A stretch of 36,549 nucleotides of DNA from Rhizobiaceae bacterium (GTDB taxonomy: Bacteria; Pseudomonadota; Alphaproteobacteria; Rhizobiales; Rhizobiaceae), in contig JAIXTO010000037.1 of assembly GCA_027483885.1 (NCBI GenBank), positions 1 to 36,549 on the forward strand, given 5' to 3'. Of the stretch, positions 7,887 to 16,018 are shown piece by piece. Both the position numbers and the translations under genes were made by a program. Positions within the stretch are counted from its first letter, which is position 1. The number at the start of each line of letters is the position of its first letter. The notes under the pieces are model-generated. The model ran no database searches and was not told the origin of the DNA. It saw only the letters and a program-made list of their open reading frames with translations.

Positions 7887-8774
7887 TCAAGCGGCCCGCA
7901 GGTCCTGCGTCGCCTTGGCCAGATCCTTGGACGGCGGCAGGCCGAACAGGCGGGTGTATTCCCGGCTGAACTGGTTGGGGCTTTCATAGCCGACCACGAA
8001 GGCGACGGATGTCGCATTGCCCTGTCCGGCGATCAGCAGCGAGCGGGCATGAAGCAGGCGGACGCGCTTCTGGAATTGCAGCGGGCTGAGCGCCGTGACC
8101 GCCTTGAAGTGGCGGTGAAAGGCAGAGACGCTGAGCGCCGCCATCTCGGCCAGCGCCGCCATCTTGATCTGTGTCGCGAAGTTATGCCGGATCCAGTCGA
8201 TCGCCACGCTGATGCGCGAGAGCGACGTGTCCGGCGTGGCGATATCGCGCAGCATCCATCCGAGCGGCCCCTGCAGGACCCGGAAGAGAATTTCGCGCTC
8301 ATAGGCAGGCGCCAGAACCGCGATCTCGTCGGGATGATCCAGAAGCCGCATCATCCGAAGCCAGGCATCCAGAAGCTCGGGGGTGACCGGGGCAACGGAA
8401 AAGCCGGAGTCGAAGGGTTTTCCGCCAGCGGGCTTGGGGATTTCGGCAAGAAGACTGGCGAGGATTTTTGGGTCGAGCGCCAGCTTGATGGCAAGATAGG
8501 GTTCTCCCGCCGCAGATGGGTGGATCGAGCCTGCAGCGGGCAGATCGACCGACATGACAAAATAGGTTGCCGGATCATACTCAAGGGTGCGGTCGCCGAC
8601 CGTCATGGTCTTGGATCCCGTGAGGATAAGATTGATCATCGGCTCGTAGACGGCGGCAAGCTTGTGCTCGGGGATTTCGCCCTGGACCATGGCGACGCGG
8701 GGAATGCCTGTCTCGGTGATCCTGTTGTTGGCGCCGGACGCAAGGTCTCGAAGTTCCTGCAGTTGCTGTTCCAT
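7887..8774 (-). CDS. AraC-family transcriptional regulator, paralogue of the 6947-7861 regulator
   Basis: A 295-residue regulator with the same layout as its neighbour: sensor domain with VYEPMINLILTGSK and DPATYFVMSVDLP, then two helix-turn-helix units (LSVSAFHRHFKAVT; 'VGYESPNQFSREYTRLFG'). The two genes are tail to tail. It is divergent from the SDR gene at 8909 across 134 bases, so autoregulation and control of that SDR operon are likely. Start ATG 8774. I infer function only from family and context; the inducer is unknown. Confidence 0.88.
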   Translation of the reverse strand: MEQQLQELRDLASGANNRITETGIPRVAMVQGEIPEHKLAAVYEPMINLILTGSKTMTVGDRTLEYDPATYFVMSVDLPAAGSIHPSAAGEPYLAIKLALDPKILASLLAEIPKPAGGKPFDSGFSVAPVTPELLDAWLRMMRLLDHPDEIAVLAPAYEREILFRVLQGPLGWMLRDIATPDTSLSRISVAIDWIRHNFATQIKMAALAEMAALSVSAFHRHFKAVTALSPLQFQKRVRLLHARSLLIAGQGNATSVAFVVGYESPNQFSREYTRLFGLPPSKDLAKATQDLRAA

Positions 8775-8908
8775 GGCTCGACCCTGTCAGACGCATGCCT
8801 GCGGCGCAAGGCTTGAGCAGAAACAGGCAAATTTCGAAGAGGATCGGGTGAGCGCCGGTGGACGGGCGCCAGTAACTTCCTGTCACACCAGATGCACAGG
8901 AGAGAGAC

Positions 8909-9652
8909 ATGAAGATCGCCATCATCACCGGCAGCAGCCGCGGCCTCGGCGCCAGCACCGCCATCGAATGCGCAGGGCGCGGCATGAGCGTGATCGTCAC
9001 GTATAACAGCAATCCGGCGAAAGCCGATGAGGTGGTCAGTGCGATTATGGCCAAGGGCGGCCAGGCTGTGGCACTGAAGCTGGATGTGGCCAACAGCGGG
9101 ACATTTGCCGCTTTCCGGGACGAGGTTGCTGCACAGCTTGACGCTCTCTGGGGCCGCCAGACCTTCGATTACCTCGTCAACAATGCCGGATACGGCCTGT
9201 TCAATCCGATTGCGACCGTGACCGAAGAACAGTTCGATGGGTTGTTTTACGTCCATCTCAAGGGGCCGTTTTTCCTCACCCAAACGCTGCTGCCGCTGAT
9301 GGCGGATGGCGGTCATATCGTCAACCTGACCAGCGCCACCACGCGGGTCGCGACATCAGGTGTCGCGCCCTATGCGGCCTTCAAAGGCGGGCTGGAAGTG
9401 CTGACCCGCTACATGGCCAAGGAATTTGGCGAGCGACGCATCCGGGCCAATTCCATCGCTCCTGGTGCCATCCGCACGGAACTCGGCGGCGGTCTCAACG
9501 ATGAATTCGAAGCCGTGCTGGCGGGGCAGACCGCACTCGGCCGTGTCGGCGAGCCCAATGACATCGGCGGCGCCATCGCCAGCCTGCTTTCGGATGAAAA
9601 CCGCTGGATCAACGCCCAGAACATCGAAGTGTCAGGCGGCTACCTCATCTGA
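8909..9652 (+). CDS. SDR-family NAD(P)-dependent oxidoreductase
   Basis: A 247-residue short-chain dehydrogenase with TGSSRGLG at 7-14, NNAG at 91-94, Ser142 and YAAFK with Y155 and K159, all catalytic positions intact. GGAGAG lies just before the ATG at 8909. It resembles the SDR at 6041-6790 in fold but not closely in sequence. It is the first gene of a likely operon with the reductase at 9728 and the NTF2-like gene after it. The divergent AraC gene at 8774 probably regulates it. Substrate unknown. Confidence 0.88.
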   Translation: MKIAIITGSSRGLGASTAIECAGRGMSVIVTYNSNPAKADEVVSAIMAKGGQAVALKLDVANSGTFAAFRDEVAAQLDALWGRQTFDYLVNNAGYGLFNPIATVTEEQFDGLFYVHLKGPFFLTQTLLPLMADGGHIVNLTSATTRVATSGVAPYAAFKGGLEVLTRYMAKEFGERRIRANSIAPGAIRTELGGGLNDEFEAVLAGQTALGRVGEPNDIGGAIASLLSDENRWINAQNIEVSGGYLI

Positions 9653-9727
9653 AAAACACCGCGCGGATGATCGGCCCGGCCGATATCCGCCTCCCGCTGC
9701 AACGCCTCAAGGAATGGAATAACCTCT

Positions 9728-10708
9728 ATGAAAAAGCTGATGATCTACGGCGCGACCGGCTACACGGGTCGCATGGTGGCCGAACACGCCAAGGCCGCCG
9801 GAACACCGATCGTGCTTGGCGGAAGAACGGAAAAGCCGCTGGCGGACCTCGCCACGAAACTTGGTGTGGAGTATAGGGTATTTGCCCTTGATGATGCCGC
9901 ATTGATCGACCCGTCCTTGATTGACATCGGGGCGATCGTGAACGCTGCCGGTCCGTTCATGCGGACGGCGAAGATCCTGATTGCGGCTGCCATCCGCAAC
10001 GGCGTGCATTACATCGACACCGCTGCTGAACTCGACAGCTATCGCCTTGCCGAACAACTTGATGCCGAGGCAAAAGCGGCGGGCGTGATGCTGCTTCCGG
10101 GCGGTGGTGGCAGCGTGGCGATGCTCGGCAGCCTCGCCGGACATGCGGTCGCGAGGGTAAAGACCGCCCGCAAGATCCGGATCGCGCTGCATGTCGCGGG
10201 TGGTTTGTCGCGCGGGTCCGCCATCAGCGCCACGGAGAACATGACGGCCGACACGCTTGCCCGCGTTGGCAGTGAACTGGTCACGGTTGACGGCAGCATC
10301 CAGACCTTCGACTTCGGGAGGGGCCTGGTGGAGAGTTTCCAGGTCACGCTTCCCGATCTCATCACCATCTGGCGGGCAAGCGGTGTTCCCAACATCGAGA
10401 CCTTCGTGCATGTGACAGGCGACGGGTTTCCGCAGGGCGATCTGTCGGCGCTTCCCGACGGTCCGACCGAACAGGACCGCCTGGACAACCGCTATCAGGC
10501 TGTCGTGGAGGTGACGGATGCCGACGGCACCGTCGTCCGGTCGATCCTGGATACGGTCAACGGCTACTCGTTTACGGCCATCGCGGTCGCGGAAGCTGGA
10601 CGACGTGTTATCGCAGGAGAAGTCCGTCCCGGTTTCCAGACGCCTGCGGGGCTGTTTGGCAGCGGGTTCGCCGAGACGATCGCCGACACCACGATCATCG
10701 ATGTCTGA
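9728..10708 (+). CDS. Saccharopine dehydrogenase-like NAD(P)-binding oxidoreductase
   Basis: A 326-residue protein with an N-terminal Rossmann motif GATGYTG at 8-14, a second segment VLGGRTEKPL that suits NADP binding, and AAGPF near residue 77, all typical of the saccharopine dehydrogenase/trans-acting enoyl reductase superfamily. The reaction is likely an NADP-linked reduction, substrate unknown. It starts 75 bases after the SDR stop with AAGGAAT upstream and belongs to the same probable operon. Its end overlaps nothing, but the next gene starts 10 bases later. No truncation is visible. Confidence 0.8.
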   Translation: MKKLMIYGATGYTGRMVAEHAKAAGTPIVLGGRTEKPLADLATKLGVEYRVFALDDAALIDPSLIDIGAIVNAAGPFMRTAKILIAAAIRNGVHYIDTAAELDSYRLAEQLDAEAKAAGVMLLPGGGGSVAMLGSLAGHAVARVKTARKIRIALHVAGGLSRGSAISATENMTADTLARVGSELVTVDGSIQTFDFGRGLVESFQVTLPDLITIWRASGVPNIETFVHVTGDGFPQGDLSALPDGPTEQDRLDNRYQAVVEVTDADGTVVRSILDTVNGYSFTAIAVAEAGRRVIAGEVRPGFQTPAGLFGSGFAETIADTTIIDV

Positions 10709-10718
10709 GGAGCGGGAC

Positions 10719-11050
10719 ATGCAACACCTCGTCGACAGTTTTATCCGAACGACCAATGCTTTCGACATCGAAGGCGCGTTGTCCCTGTTTGCACCCGATG
10801 CCGTCATAGACGACGTCTCGGTCGGCGAAGCGTTCTTAGGGAGTGCCGGCGTCCGCGCCTACATCGAGCGCTTCTTCGTGGGCTACAACACCGCGAGCAG
10901 GCTGCTATCGCTCGACAGGCCGGACGACCACCATGCCGTTATCTGAACCGCCTCGATTTCACCGGTGACTTCGGCCATGAGATCGGCATCCTCAAGATTG
11001 CGGTAAACTCCGAAGGCTTAATCGAACGGATCGACGCCGACCTTGAATAG
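10719..11050 (+). pseudogene. SnoaL/NTF2-like small protein, broken by a frameshift
   Basis: The ATG at 10719 has GAGGAG seven bases upstream. The first 75 codons read as an NTF2/SnoaL-like protein (VDSFIRTTNAFDIEGALSLF, FAPDAVIDD, then AYIERFF) and stop at 10946. The expected remainder, including DFTGDFGHEIGILKI and ending ERIDADLE, continues in another frame to a stop at 11048-11050. The total of 332 bases is one short of a multiple of three, consistent with a single-base deletion near 10930-10940. The intact protein would be ~110 residues, normal for the family. It may be a real pseudogene or a base-calling error. Last gene of the SDR/reductase operon. Confidence 0.7.
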
Positions 11051-11293
11051 AGTAACCTTTAGAAGAGCACGTCTTCCTGCAACGGTAATCCTACTGCTTA
11101 AGTTCCGGATAGTCGCTCTCGCCGTTCCGGGCTCCAAAGCCGCCAGTCTGTAGTCGGCCCCATAAAAGCCATTCCCGAGGGCAAGTAGTTGCTCCTATGA
11201 TGAAATTCAGCGCGAACTTATCGGCCAAATAATGGGGTCGGCGGTTCGAGTCCTTTCAAGGCGTGGGACTTGCTCAGGGCCTCAATTGTGTTT

Positions 11294-11605
11294 TTAGAAC
11301 AAGGCAGAAAGATCGCGCCGTCCATCCACCACTCGGACTATCTCGACTGTATGAACAGGTCCGTCCTGAGTGTCAGGCTTTATTTCGTAAAGAATAACGT
11401 AGGGCGCCTCCACTAACATCCGGGCAGTGCGGAACACTTCCGGATGACGCTCGCCGAGACGAGGATGCTCGATCAGCATTTCCGCCTTTTTGCGGAATTT
11501 CGAAAAGTAACGTTCCGCGCTCCGAGGCTGCTCTTTAGCGATGTCGATGTAGATCTTCTTAACGTCGGCTCGAGCCTTTGGTGTCCAGAGAAGCTTAACG
11601 GGCAT
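11294..11605 (-). CDS. parE: ParE/RelE-type toxin
   Basis: A 103-residue protein with the ParE-toxin pattern: WTPKARADVKKIYIDIA, an internal HPRLGERHPE segment and a C-terminal VEIVRVVDGRRD strand. ParE toxins act on DNA gyrase; RelE relatives cut ribosome-bound mRNA, and the sequence alone favours ParE. The first 12 bases overlap the end of the antitoxin gene, the usual antitoxin-first order. The two form a stabilising module, seen often on plasmids and islands. The gene is followed by a 243-base gap (11051-11293) with nothing recognised. Confidence 0.85.
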   Translation of the reverse strand: MPVKLLWTPKARADVKKIYIDIAKEQPRSAERYFSKFRKKAEMLIEHPRLGERHPEVFRTARMLVEAPYVILYEIKPDTQDGPVHTVEIVRVVDGRRDLSALF

Positions 11606-11876
11606 GAGGGTTGGCGGCCGTCATTTCCTGACGCGCTTCATCCAACACCGCGTCAAAATCGACCTCGACCGCGGGGCCACTGGCCTTGCCTTCTTCCCAC
11701 ATCGCGCGCAATTTTGTGATGTCGTCGCGCTTCTGGATCCACTTGGCTGACCAATCACGCATTGCTTCGCGGACAACTTCGCTTCCGCTAGCATAGGCGC
11801 CGCTGTTTACGGCATCGCGCAACAGCTCGGCGTGTTGTGGCGTCATCGAGACGCTTACTTTCTCAACATTGGGCAT
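11595..11876 (-). CDS. parD: ParD-type antitoxin
   Basis: A 93-residue ribbon-helix-helix antitoxin. The N-terminal VEKVSVSMTPQHAELLRDAV gives the DNA-binding fold, followed by 'GAYASGSEVVREAMRDW', a classic ParD/CopG motif. The acidic C-terminus would wrap the toxin. The ATG at 11876 has GAGGT upstream and is preferred over an upstream in-frame ATG at 11903. It overlaps the toxin gene by 11 bases. It should repress its own promoter, which lies within an adjacent integrase fragment. Confidence 0.88.
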   Translation of the reverse strand: MPNVEKVSVSMTPQHAELLRDAVNSGAYASGSEVVREAMRDWSAKWIQKRDDITKLRAMWEEGKASGPAVEVDFDAVLDEARQEMTAANPHAR

Positions 11877-11965
11877 AGTGACCTCTGTACGTAGTAGTAG
11901 CAATCATTACCACCGCCCTGCCTTCGCGGCAATGCCCATCTTTCCACTTGCGCCGCGGAACCAAC

Positions 11966-12091
11966 AGCCAGGCGTCCAATATCGCGAATATAGTTGCGCT
12001 GCGTTTCGCGTGAGAAACGCCGCATGTTCATGTCGTCGATCAACCGCTGGCGCAGCGGGCTGATAGGTGTGTCGAGATCGGGGTACTGCAT
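11966..12091 (-). pseudogene. Tyrosine recombinase N-terminal fragment
   Basis: The ATG at 12091 (AGGAG upstream) starts MQYPDLDTPISPLRQ and continues to 'MNMRRFSRETQRNYIRDIGR', which I recognise as the N-terminal SAM-like core-binding region of IS/transposon-associated tyrosine recombinases. After about 42 residues the similarity stops and an unrelated tail follows up to 11855, running into the parD start. The catalytic domain is missing, so it cannot recombine. It marks an old mobile-element insertion joined to the parDE module. Confidence 0.65.
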
Positions 12092-12738
12092 GATCAGGCT
12101 CCTTTGTTGAAGAAGCTTGTCATGCTCTGCCCTTGCCGGGCGATGTTCAATCCAGGCGCCGACTCCAGCCTACGCCTTCTACCTCAGTCGCAGACGCCCT
12201 CCCGCGAAGCGGGTTCGTTCTCCGGCCCCATTCCAGCCATTCCTCCCAATGAGATCTATAGGCATGCTTTGCGGAAATGAATTCCGCATGTTCGAGGATC
12301 ATCTGCGCCTTTTTGTGATCCGCACAATGAAGGGGCAGTGAAAGCCGGCTGCCTGGCGAGCGGTGAATGAAGGCGGCTGGCGCCGCTTCCGGCTTGGGCA
12401 TCACCTTTGGGAATAAAGTCGTCAATGACGCCAAAAACGGTAACTCGCCACGACCGAAAAATCAGAGGGGTAGGGAGAGTTGGCTGGCGAGCGGCAATTA
12501 TTTCCGCTCTCCAACACCGAGTATGCGCTGAGGTAGGATCGTGTCCCGTAGTGTAGCTCTTTGCCATCCACGGCGTATTCCGGCTCGGCCGGAGGGAATA
12601 TCAGCGGGCCACAGCAGGCAAGCTGATGAGTGGATCGTCGCTCTCAGGCCGAGTGTTGCTCGGTGAAAAAACCGCTATCGCGTGATCCCGTCGCCGTGAC
12701 ACACAGCCGCAGATGATCAGATCTTTGCCAGCGATCAA
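12092..12738. other. Gene-free interval, 647 bp
   Basis: No recognisable gene. Small inverted repeats are present: TGCGGAA/TTCCGCA (12270-12288) and TCCGGC-TCG-GCCGGA (12579-12593), the latter within a longer imperfect hairpin flanked by TATTC/GAATA. Several open frames of 75-100 codons show no family features, and their codon use looks like chance. Confidence 0.5.
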
Positions 12739-14001
12739 TCAAACTTTCAGTTGGCGAAGCTTCGGCATACGCATCCACAAGAGTAAGGCGAAGACCACGA
12801 CGATAAAGGACATCAATGCCATAGCGGGCCTTGGTCCTGTCACTGTCGAGAGAAGAGCCATAGCGGCGGTCCCCATCGGCATCAAGCCGCGCGTCATGAA
12901 GAGAGAAGACAAGACCCTCCCTCGAAACTCGTCGGCGACCGTCAGTTGCAAAATTGTATTATTGGAAGAATTGTAGGCTATGTGCATAGCGCCTGCTGCA
13001 AACAGCACCGGGATTGCCCAATACATGGTCGGCGCCATGGCGACGAGGATCAGCGAGAGGCCGAAGCCTGCCATGAAGATCAGCATGGTCGAGCCGCGTC
13101 TCTCATCCCGCTGCAAACGACTGGCAAGTAGACCGCCACATATCGACCCTGCCGCAGCAAGCGCAGTCATCAAGCCGAGGCCGCTGGCGCCGGTATGGAA
13201 GACCTGTGCGGCAAAGACCGCCAGAAACTGGATATAGGGCTGGCAGAAGAATGTCGGAACCAGCGCGACGGCAACCAGCATCAGCAAAACGGGTTCGCGG
13301 CCCATATAGCGAAAGCCACCCAGAAGGCTGGAGAGGAAGCTCTCTTGCTTGCGTGTGACCTTTTGAGGCGGCAAGTCGAGCATCAGGAGCATAGCCATCA
13401 CGACGGTAAAGCTCAGCGCGTTTGCGATGAAGCAGGCCGTGACGCCAAAGCTGGCAATGAGCCCGGCCGACGCCAAAGGTCCGATGATCTTTGCGAGATT
13501 GAGTGCCATCGAATTTAACGATACCGCGCTCGCTATCGCCTCATGCGGTACAAGATAGTAGACAAGCGAGTGGCGGGCCGGCAGGTTGAAGGACACGATC
13601 ATACCGCGGCAGACCGCAAGGATCAGTATCAACCAGATCGATGCGTTGAAGAAGGTGACAACACATGCCAGGCCGATGGCGACGGACATGGCCAGCGCCT
13701 GTGTCCAGATGAGCATCGTTCTTCGATCGACACGGTCGGCAACGACGCCGCCGAACATTGCAAACAGCATGATCGGCAGCCCGCGGCACAAATTTACCAA
13801 ACCGAGCATCACCGGGTCGTTCGTCGTCGAGATCACGAGCCAGTTCAGGGCGATCTGATCAAGCCAGTCTCCGACAAAGGAGATCGAGTTGCCATACCAG
13901 AACAGTCGATAGTTACGATAACTGAGGGCCGCAAAGGTTCCACTCCGAGCAATGGAGGGCGTCGTCGTGTCGCTATCCTTCGACGTGTCAGGTGATGTCA
14001 T
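12739..14001 (-). CDS. MFS exporter, EntS/TetA-like (MFS_3 type)
   Basis: About 420 residues, 12 predicted membrane helices. 'ALSYRNYRLFWYGNSISFVGDWLDQIALNWLV' type N-terminus (split here as RNYRLFWYGNSISFVGDW and IALNWLV) and GGVVADRVDRR are characteristic of the MFS_3 group, which includes enterobactin exporter EntS and some macrolide exporters. Expected role: proton-coupled efflux. The start at 14001 (MTSPDTSKD) is preferred; an upstream ATG at 14067 would translate through a 20-bp inverted repeat. It lies at the 3' side of the phn-associated genes, but the substrate is unknown and involvement in phosphonate metabolism is not shown. Confidence 0.82.
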   Translation of the reverse strand: MTSPDTSKDSDTTTPSIARSGTFAALSYRNYRLFWYGNSISFVGDWLDQIALNWLVISTTNDPVMLGLVNLCRGLPIMLFAMFGGVVADRVDRRTMLIWTQALAMSVAIGLACVVTFFNASIWLILILAVCRGMIVSFNLPARHSLVYYLVPHEAIASAVSLNSMALNLAKIIGPLASAGLIASFGVTACFIANALSFTVVMAMLLMLDLPPQKVTRKQESFLSSLLGGFRYMGREPVLLMLVAVALVPTFFCQPYIQFLAVFAAQVFHTGASGLGLMTALAAAGSICGGLLASRLQRDERRGSTMLIFMAGFGLSLILVAMAPTMYWAIPVLFAAGAMHIAYNSSNNTILQLTVADEFRGRVLSSLFMTRGLMPMGTAAMALLSTVTGPRPAMALMSFIVVVFALLLWMRMPKLRQLKV

Positions 14002-14030
14002 GAAAAATCCCGAGGGTAGGGTTATCTCGT

Positions 14031-14076
14031 CCGCAAATCGTGGATCCGACTTGTCGGTCGGATCCACGATTTGCGG
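14031..14076. repeat. Perfect 20-bp inverted repeat with 6-base loop
   Basis: CCGCAAATCGTGGATCCGAC (14031-14050) is the exact reverse complement of 14057-14076, separated by TTGTCG. It sits between the phosphatase-family gene (ends 14180) and the MFS start (14001). Neither strand has a run of T right after it, so it is not a standard intrinsic terminator. It may be an mRNA-stabilising stem, a regulator site or a small palindromic repeat. Confidence 0.75.
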
Positions 14077-14179
14077 GTCGAAGGCCGCGTTTCAGGCCGC
14101 TCGTTTGGGCGCCATACTCTGAGGTTCTTTTCCTGCCGTGGCGTCAAATTTCGAGGTCGAACTTGCCTGTCACGCGCCT

Positions 14180-15445
14180 CTATCGGCCCTGCAGCGCCCT
14201 TCCGTCCATATCCTTTTCCAGCAAACTGAGATGGCTCAGGATCGTCGGTGCAATATCCGTGATTGAGCTATCTTCGGTCACTTTGCGGCCAGCCTCGAAA
14301 CCTTCACCCACCATGATCAGTACGGGATTGGTCTCATAACGACCACGTCCGCCATGCATGCCGCAATCGCGGCGAACCTCGCCGATCTCCTCGTCGAAAC
14401 GCACTGCCATGGCGGACAGTCCCGGAACGCCGTTGATGTTGGCGCCTTCGGTCTTGGCCATGTCGATGGCGATGATGTCGTCACCGGGGATCTGACCAAG
14501 TTCGGCCAGATCCTCACCCATGAACACATCTTCCACCCAGGGCTGTTCGCGCAACCAGTCGGCTGCCTCAACACGCCGACCGGCAGCAATGCCGCCGAAA
14601 TGGATGAATGCGGCGCAGCCTTGCGGTGCAACTACGATTTCGGGTCCGTCGAGCGACGACTTGAAGCCGGCTTCGAACAGCCGGCGTTCGACCGGGATCG
14701 CCTCGGTGACGGATTCGTGGCCATGGTCCGAACCGACGATGAACAGCACGTCATGGCCCTCATCCCGCAACCGTTCCACGGCCTCTGCTACCTGGCCGAC
14801 CAGCCTGTCGGCACCGGCAAGCGCTGCGAGATGAACCTCGGAGCCAAGCGGAGCTGCATGCATCGACTTGTCGGGTTCTGACAACCAAAGGGTGGCGGAG
14901 GAGGGACGTTTTCCCGACAAAGCCTCGATGAAGCGCCGGGTGACGATCGCATCGCCCTCGTATCCGGCTGCGGTCGTCAAGGTTTCGCCAGTGGGGATGC
15001 GGCCTGGCGCATAGCAGAGTTCGCGGTGGTACATGTGGGCATGGCTATAGCTGTCATGGAAGAAGGCAGCGCCTGGCGAGGCGTTGCTGGCGATAATCGA
15101 GCCGTGGAGACCTGCGACGCGCTCCGACAGGGCCGGACGGGTCAACATGCGGCCATAGTGGCGGCGATAGGTATCGAAGAATTCCGGCTTGCCCGCATCG
15201 TGGAATTCGAAACCGCCTTCGATCGGCAGACCCATGCAGTTGCCTCGCAAACCGTGGCCAAGCGGATGGCACCCGGTCGCGATTGAGGCGGAGGACGCAC
15301 GGGTCGCGGACGGAAATATGCCGCGCTGATTGGCAAACCAGGTGCCGCCGCGCCTGAGTGATGCCATCACGGGGGTCGTCTCGTCGGTGATGAAATCCGG
15401 GCGGTTTCCATCGCACATGACGGTGACTGCAATTTTGTGGGCCAT
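14180..15445 (-). CDS. Alkaline phosphatase superfamily hydrolase, phosphonoacetate hydrolase-like
   Basis: A 421-residue metal-dependent hydrolase of the nucleotide pyrophosphatase/phosphodiesterase family. CDGNRPDF near residue 11 supplies the first metal Asp, FPSATRASSASIATG carries the Thr/Ser nucleophile, EPDKSMHA, GSDHGHES and CGMHGGRG supply further metal ligands, in the family order. Related enzymes include phosphonoacetate hydrolase (PhnA) and are often found next to phn genes. I infer a role in hydrolysing a phosphonate or phosphate ester made or taken up by this cluster. It has no obvious signal peptide, so it is probably cytoplasmic. It lies on the phn strand after a decayed region, so it may be the last phn-associated gene. 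Confidence 0.75.
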   Translation of the reverse strand: MAHKIAVTVMCDGNRPDFITDETTPVMASLRRGGTWFANQRGIFPSATRASSASIATGCHPLGHGLRGNCMGLPIEGGFEFHDAGKPEFFDTYRRHYGRMLTRPALSERVAGLHGSIIASNASPGAAFFHDSYSHAHMYHRELCYAPGRIPTGETLTTAAGYEGDAIVTRRFIEALSGKRPSSATLWLSEPDKSMHAAPLGSEVHLAALAGADRLVGQVAEAVERLRDEGHDVLFIVGSDHGHESVTEAIPVERRLFEAGFKSSLDGPEIVVAPQGCAAFIHFGGIAAGRRVEAADWLREQPWVEDVFMGEDLAELGQIPGDDIIAIDMAKTEGANINGVPGLSAMAVRFDEEIGEVRRDCGMHGGRGRYETNPVLIMVGEGFEAGRKVTEDSSITDIAPTILSHLSLLEKDMDGRALQGR

Positions 15446-15486
15446 GGGACGTCCTTGTTCAAATCAGGAATGAAATCAGTGTCGGT

Positions 15487-15830
15487 TCAGGCAAGCCGCG
15501 TCGGCAAAGGGCGTTCAGACAGTGAGGTCGTGGTCTTCGCATGCTCGGTCCAATTGCTGGCGTCGATGCTGAGAAAAAGGCGGGGGCGCACCACGTCGTG
15601 GCTGAGGCCGTCCGCATCCAGATGCCAGACGAGATAGCCGGTGCGAATGTGGCTGATATCGCCCGGCGGATTGGCCGGTATGTTTTGACGAAGGAGGTGG
15701 CCGGCGCGGTGACGATCCAGAGGCCCTTGTGGTCCCGCACCGTGTACTTGTGGTATATGTCCCGCGGCTAGCACCGTTACGCCATGCGCTTCACCGATCT
15801 GGCTACCGATGGTCAGCATCGAGCGTAGCG
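15487..15830 (-). pseudogene. Metallophosphoesterase C-terminal remnant with frameshifts
   Basis: Reading minus-strand frames in turn gives GVTVLAAGHIPQVH, then VRDHKGLWIVTAPATSF in another frame, then NIPANPPGDISHIRTGYLVW and a tail to the stop at 15487. Together they look like the C-terminal part of a calcineurin-like phosphoesterase (GH metal motif near the start), broken by at least two frame changes and lacking the N-terminal metal-binding half. The assignment is tentative. It directly follows a truncated ABC ATPase, so a deletion may have joined the two. Confidence 0.4.
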
Positions 15831-16018
15831 CGGCCAGTGACTCTTGCCGCTGTCGGCAGCAGACCAAGTGCTGCAAGCTAGGTCACTGACTTGCCGGAGC
15901 CCGATTCGCCGACCAGGCCAAGCGTCTCGCCACGACCGATGGCGAGGTTGATCGCATTTAGAACCCTTACCCCATTGAAGGCGACGGTCAGGTCGTCCAA
16001 AGTCACATAGTTACTCAC
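15831..16018 (-). pseudogene. ABC transporter ATPase (OppD/DppD type), N-terminal remnant
   Basis: Starts at GTG 16018, overlapping the acyltransferase stop by 8 bases (GGTGAGTAA). It reads a normal ABC N-terminus (LDDLTVAFNGVRVLNAINLA) and Walker A GESGSGKSVT, then hits TAG at 15878-15880. The frame then continues with LAALGLLP and GRATLD, so a Trp codon TGG probably became TAG. The signature, Walker B and rest of the protein are absent. The family (peptide/nickel importer ATPase) is recognised from the KSVTxLAALGLLP pattern. Confidence 0.65.

Noticed and set aside
9707-10807. A 366-codon open frame on the minus strand
   Set aside because: Antisense to the saccharopine-dehydrogenase-like gene, and its translation has no family features.
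11236-11258. A tRNA T-arm-like string (GGCGGTTCGAGTCC), possible attachment site
   Set aside because: The would-be T-stem does not pair properly and no other tRNA arms are found upstream.
12147-12567. Two open frames of 95-103 codons on the minus strand
   Set aside because: They overlap each other, lack recognisable motifs and have no ribosome sites.
14002-14067. Upstream extension of the MFS gene to an ATG at 14067
   Set aside because: The extra codons simply translate the 20-bp inverted repeat; the family N-terminus starts later.
15450-15880. phnN remnant in the decayed stretch
   Set aside because: The segments lack the PhnN P-loop and fit a metallophosphoesterase C-terminus better.
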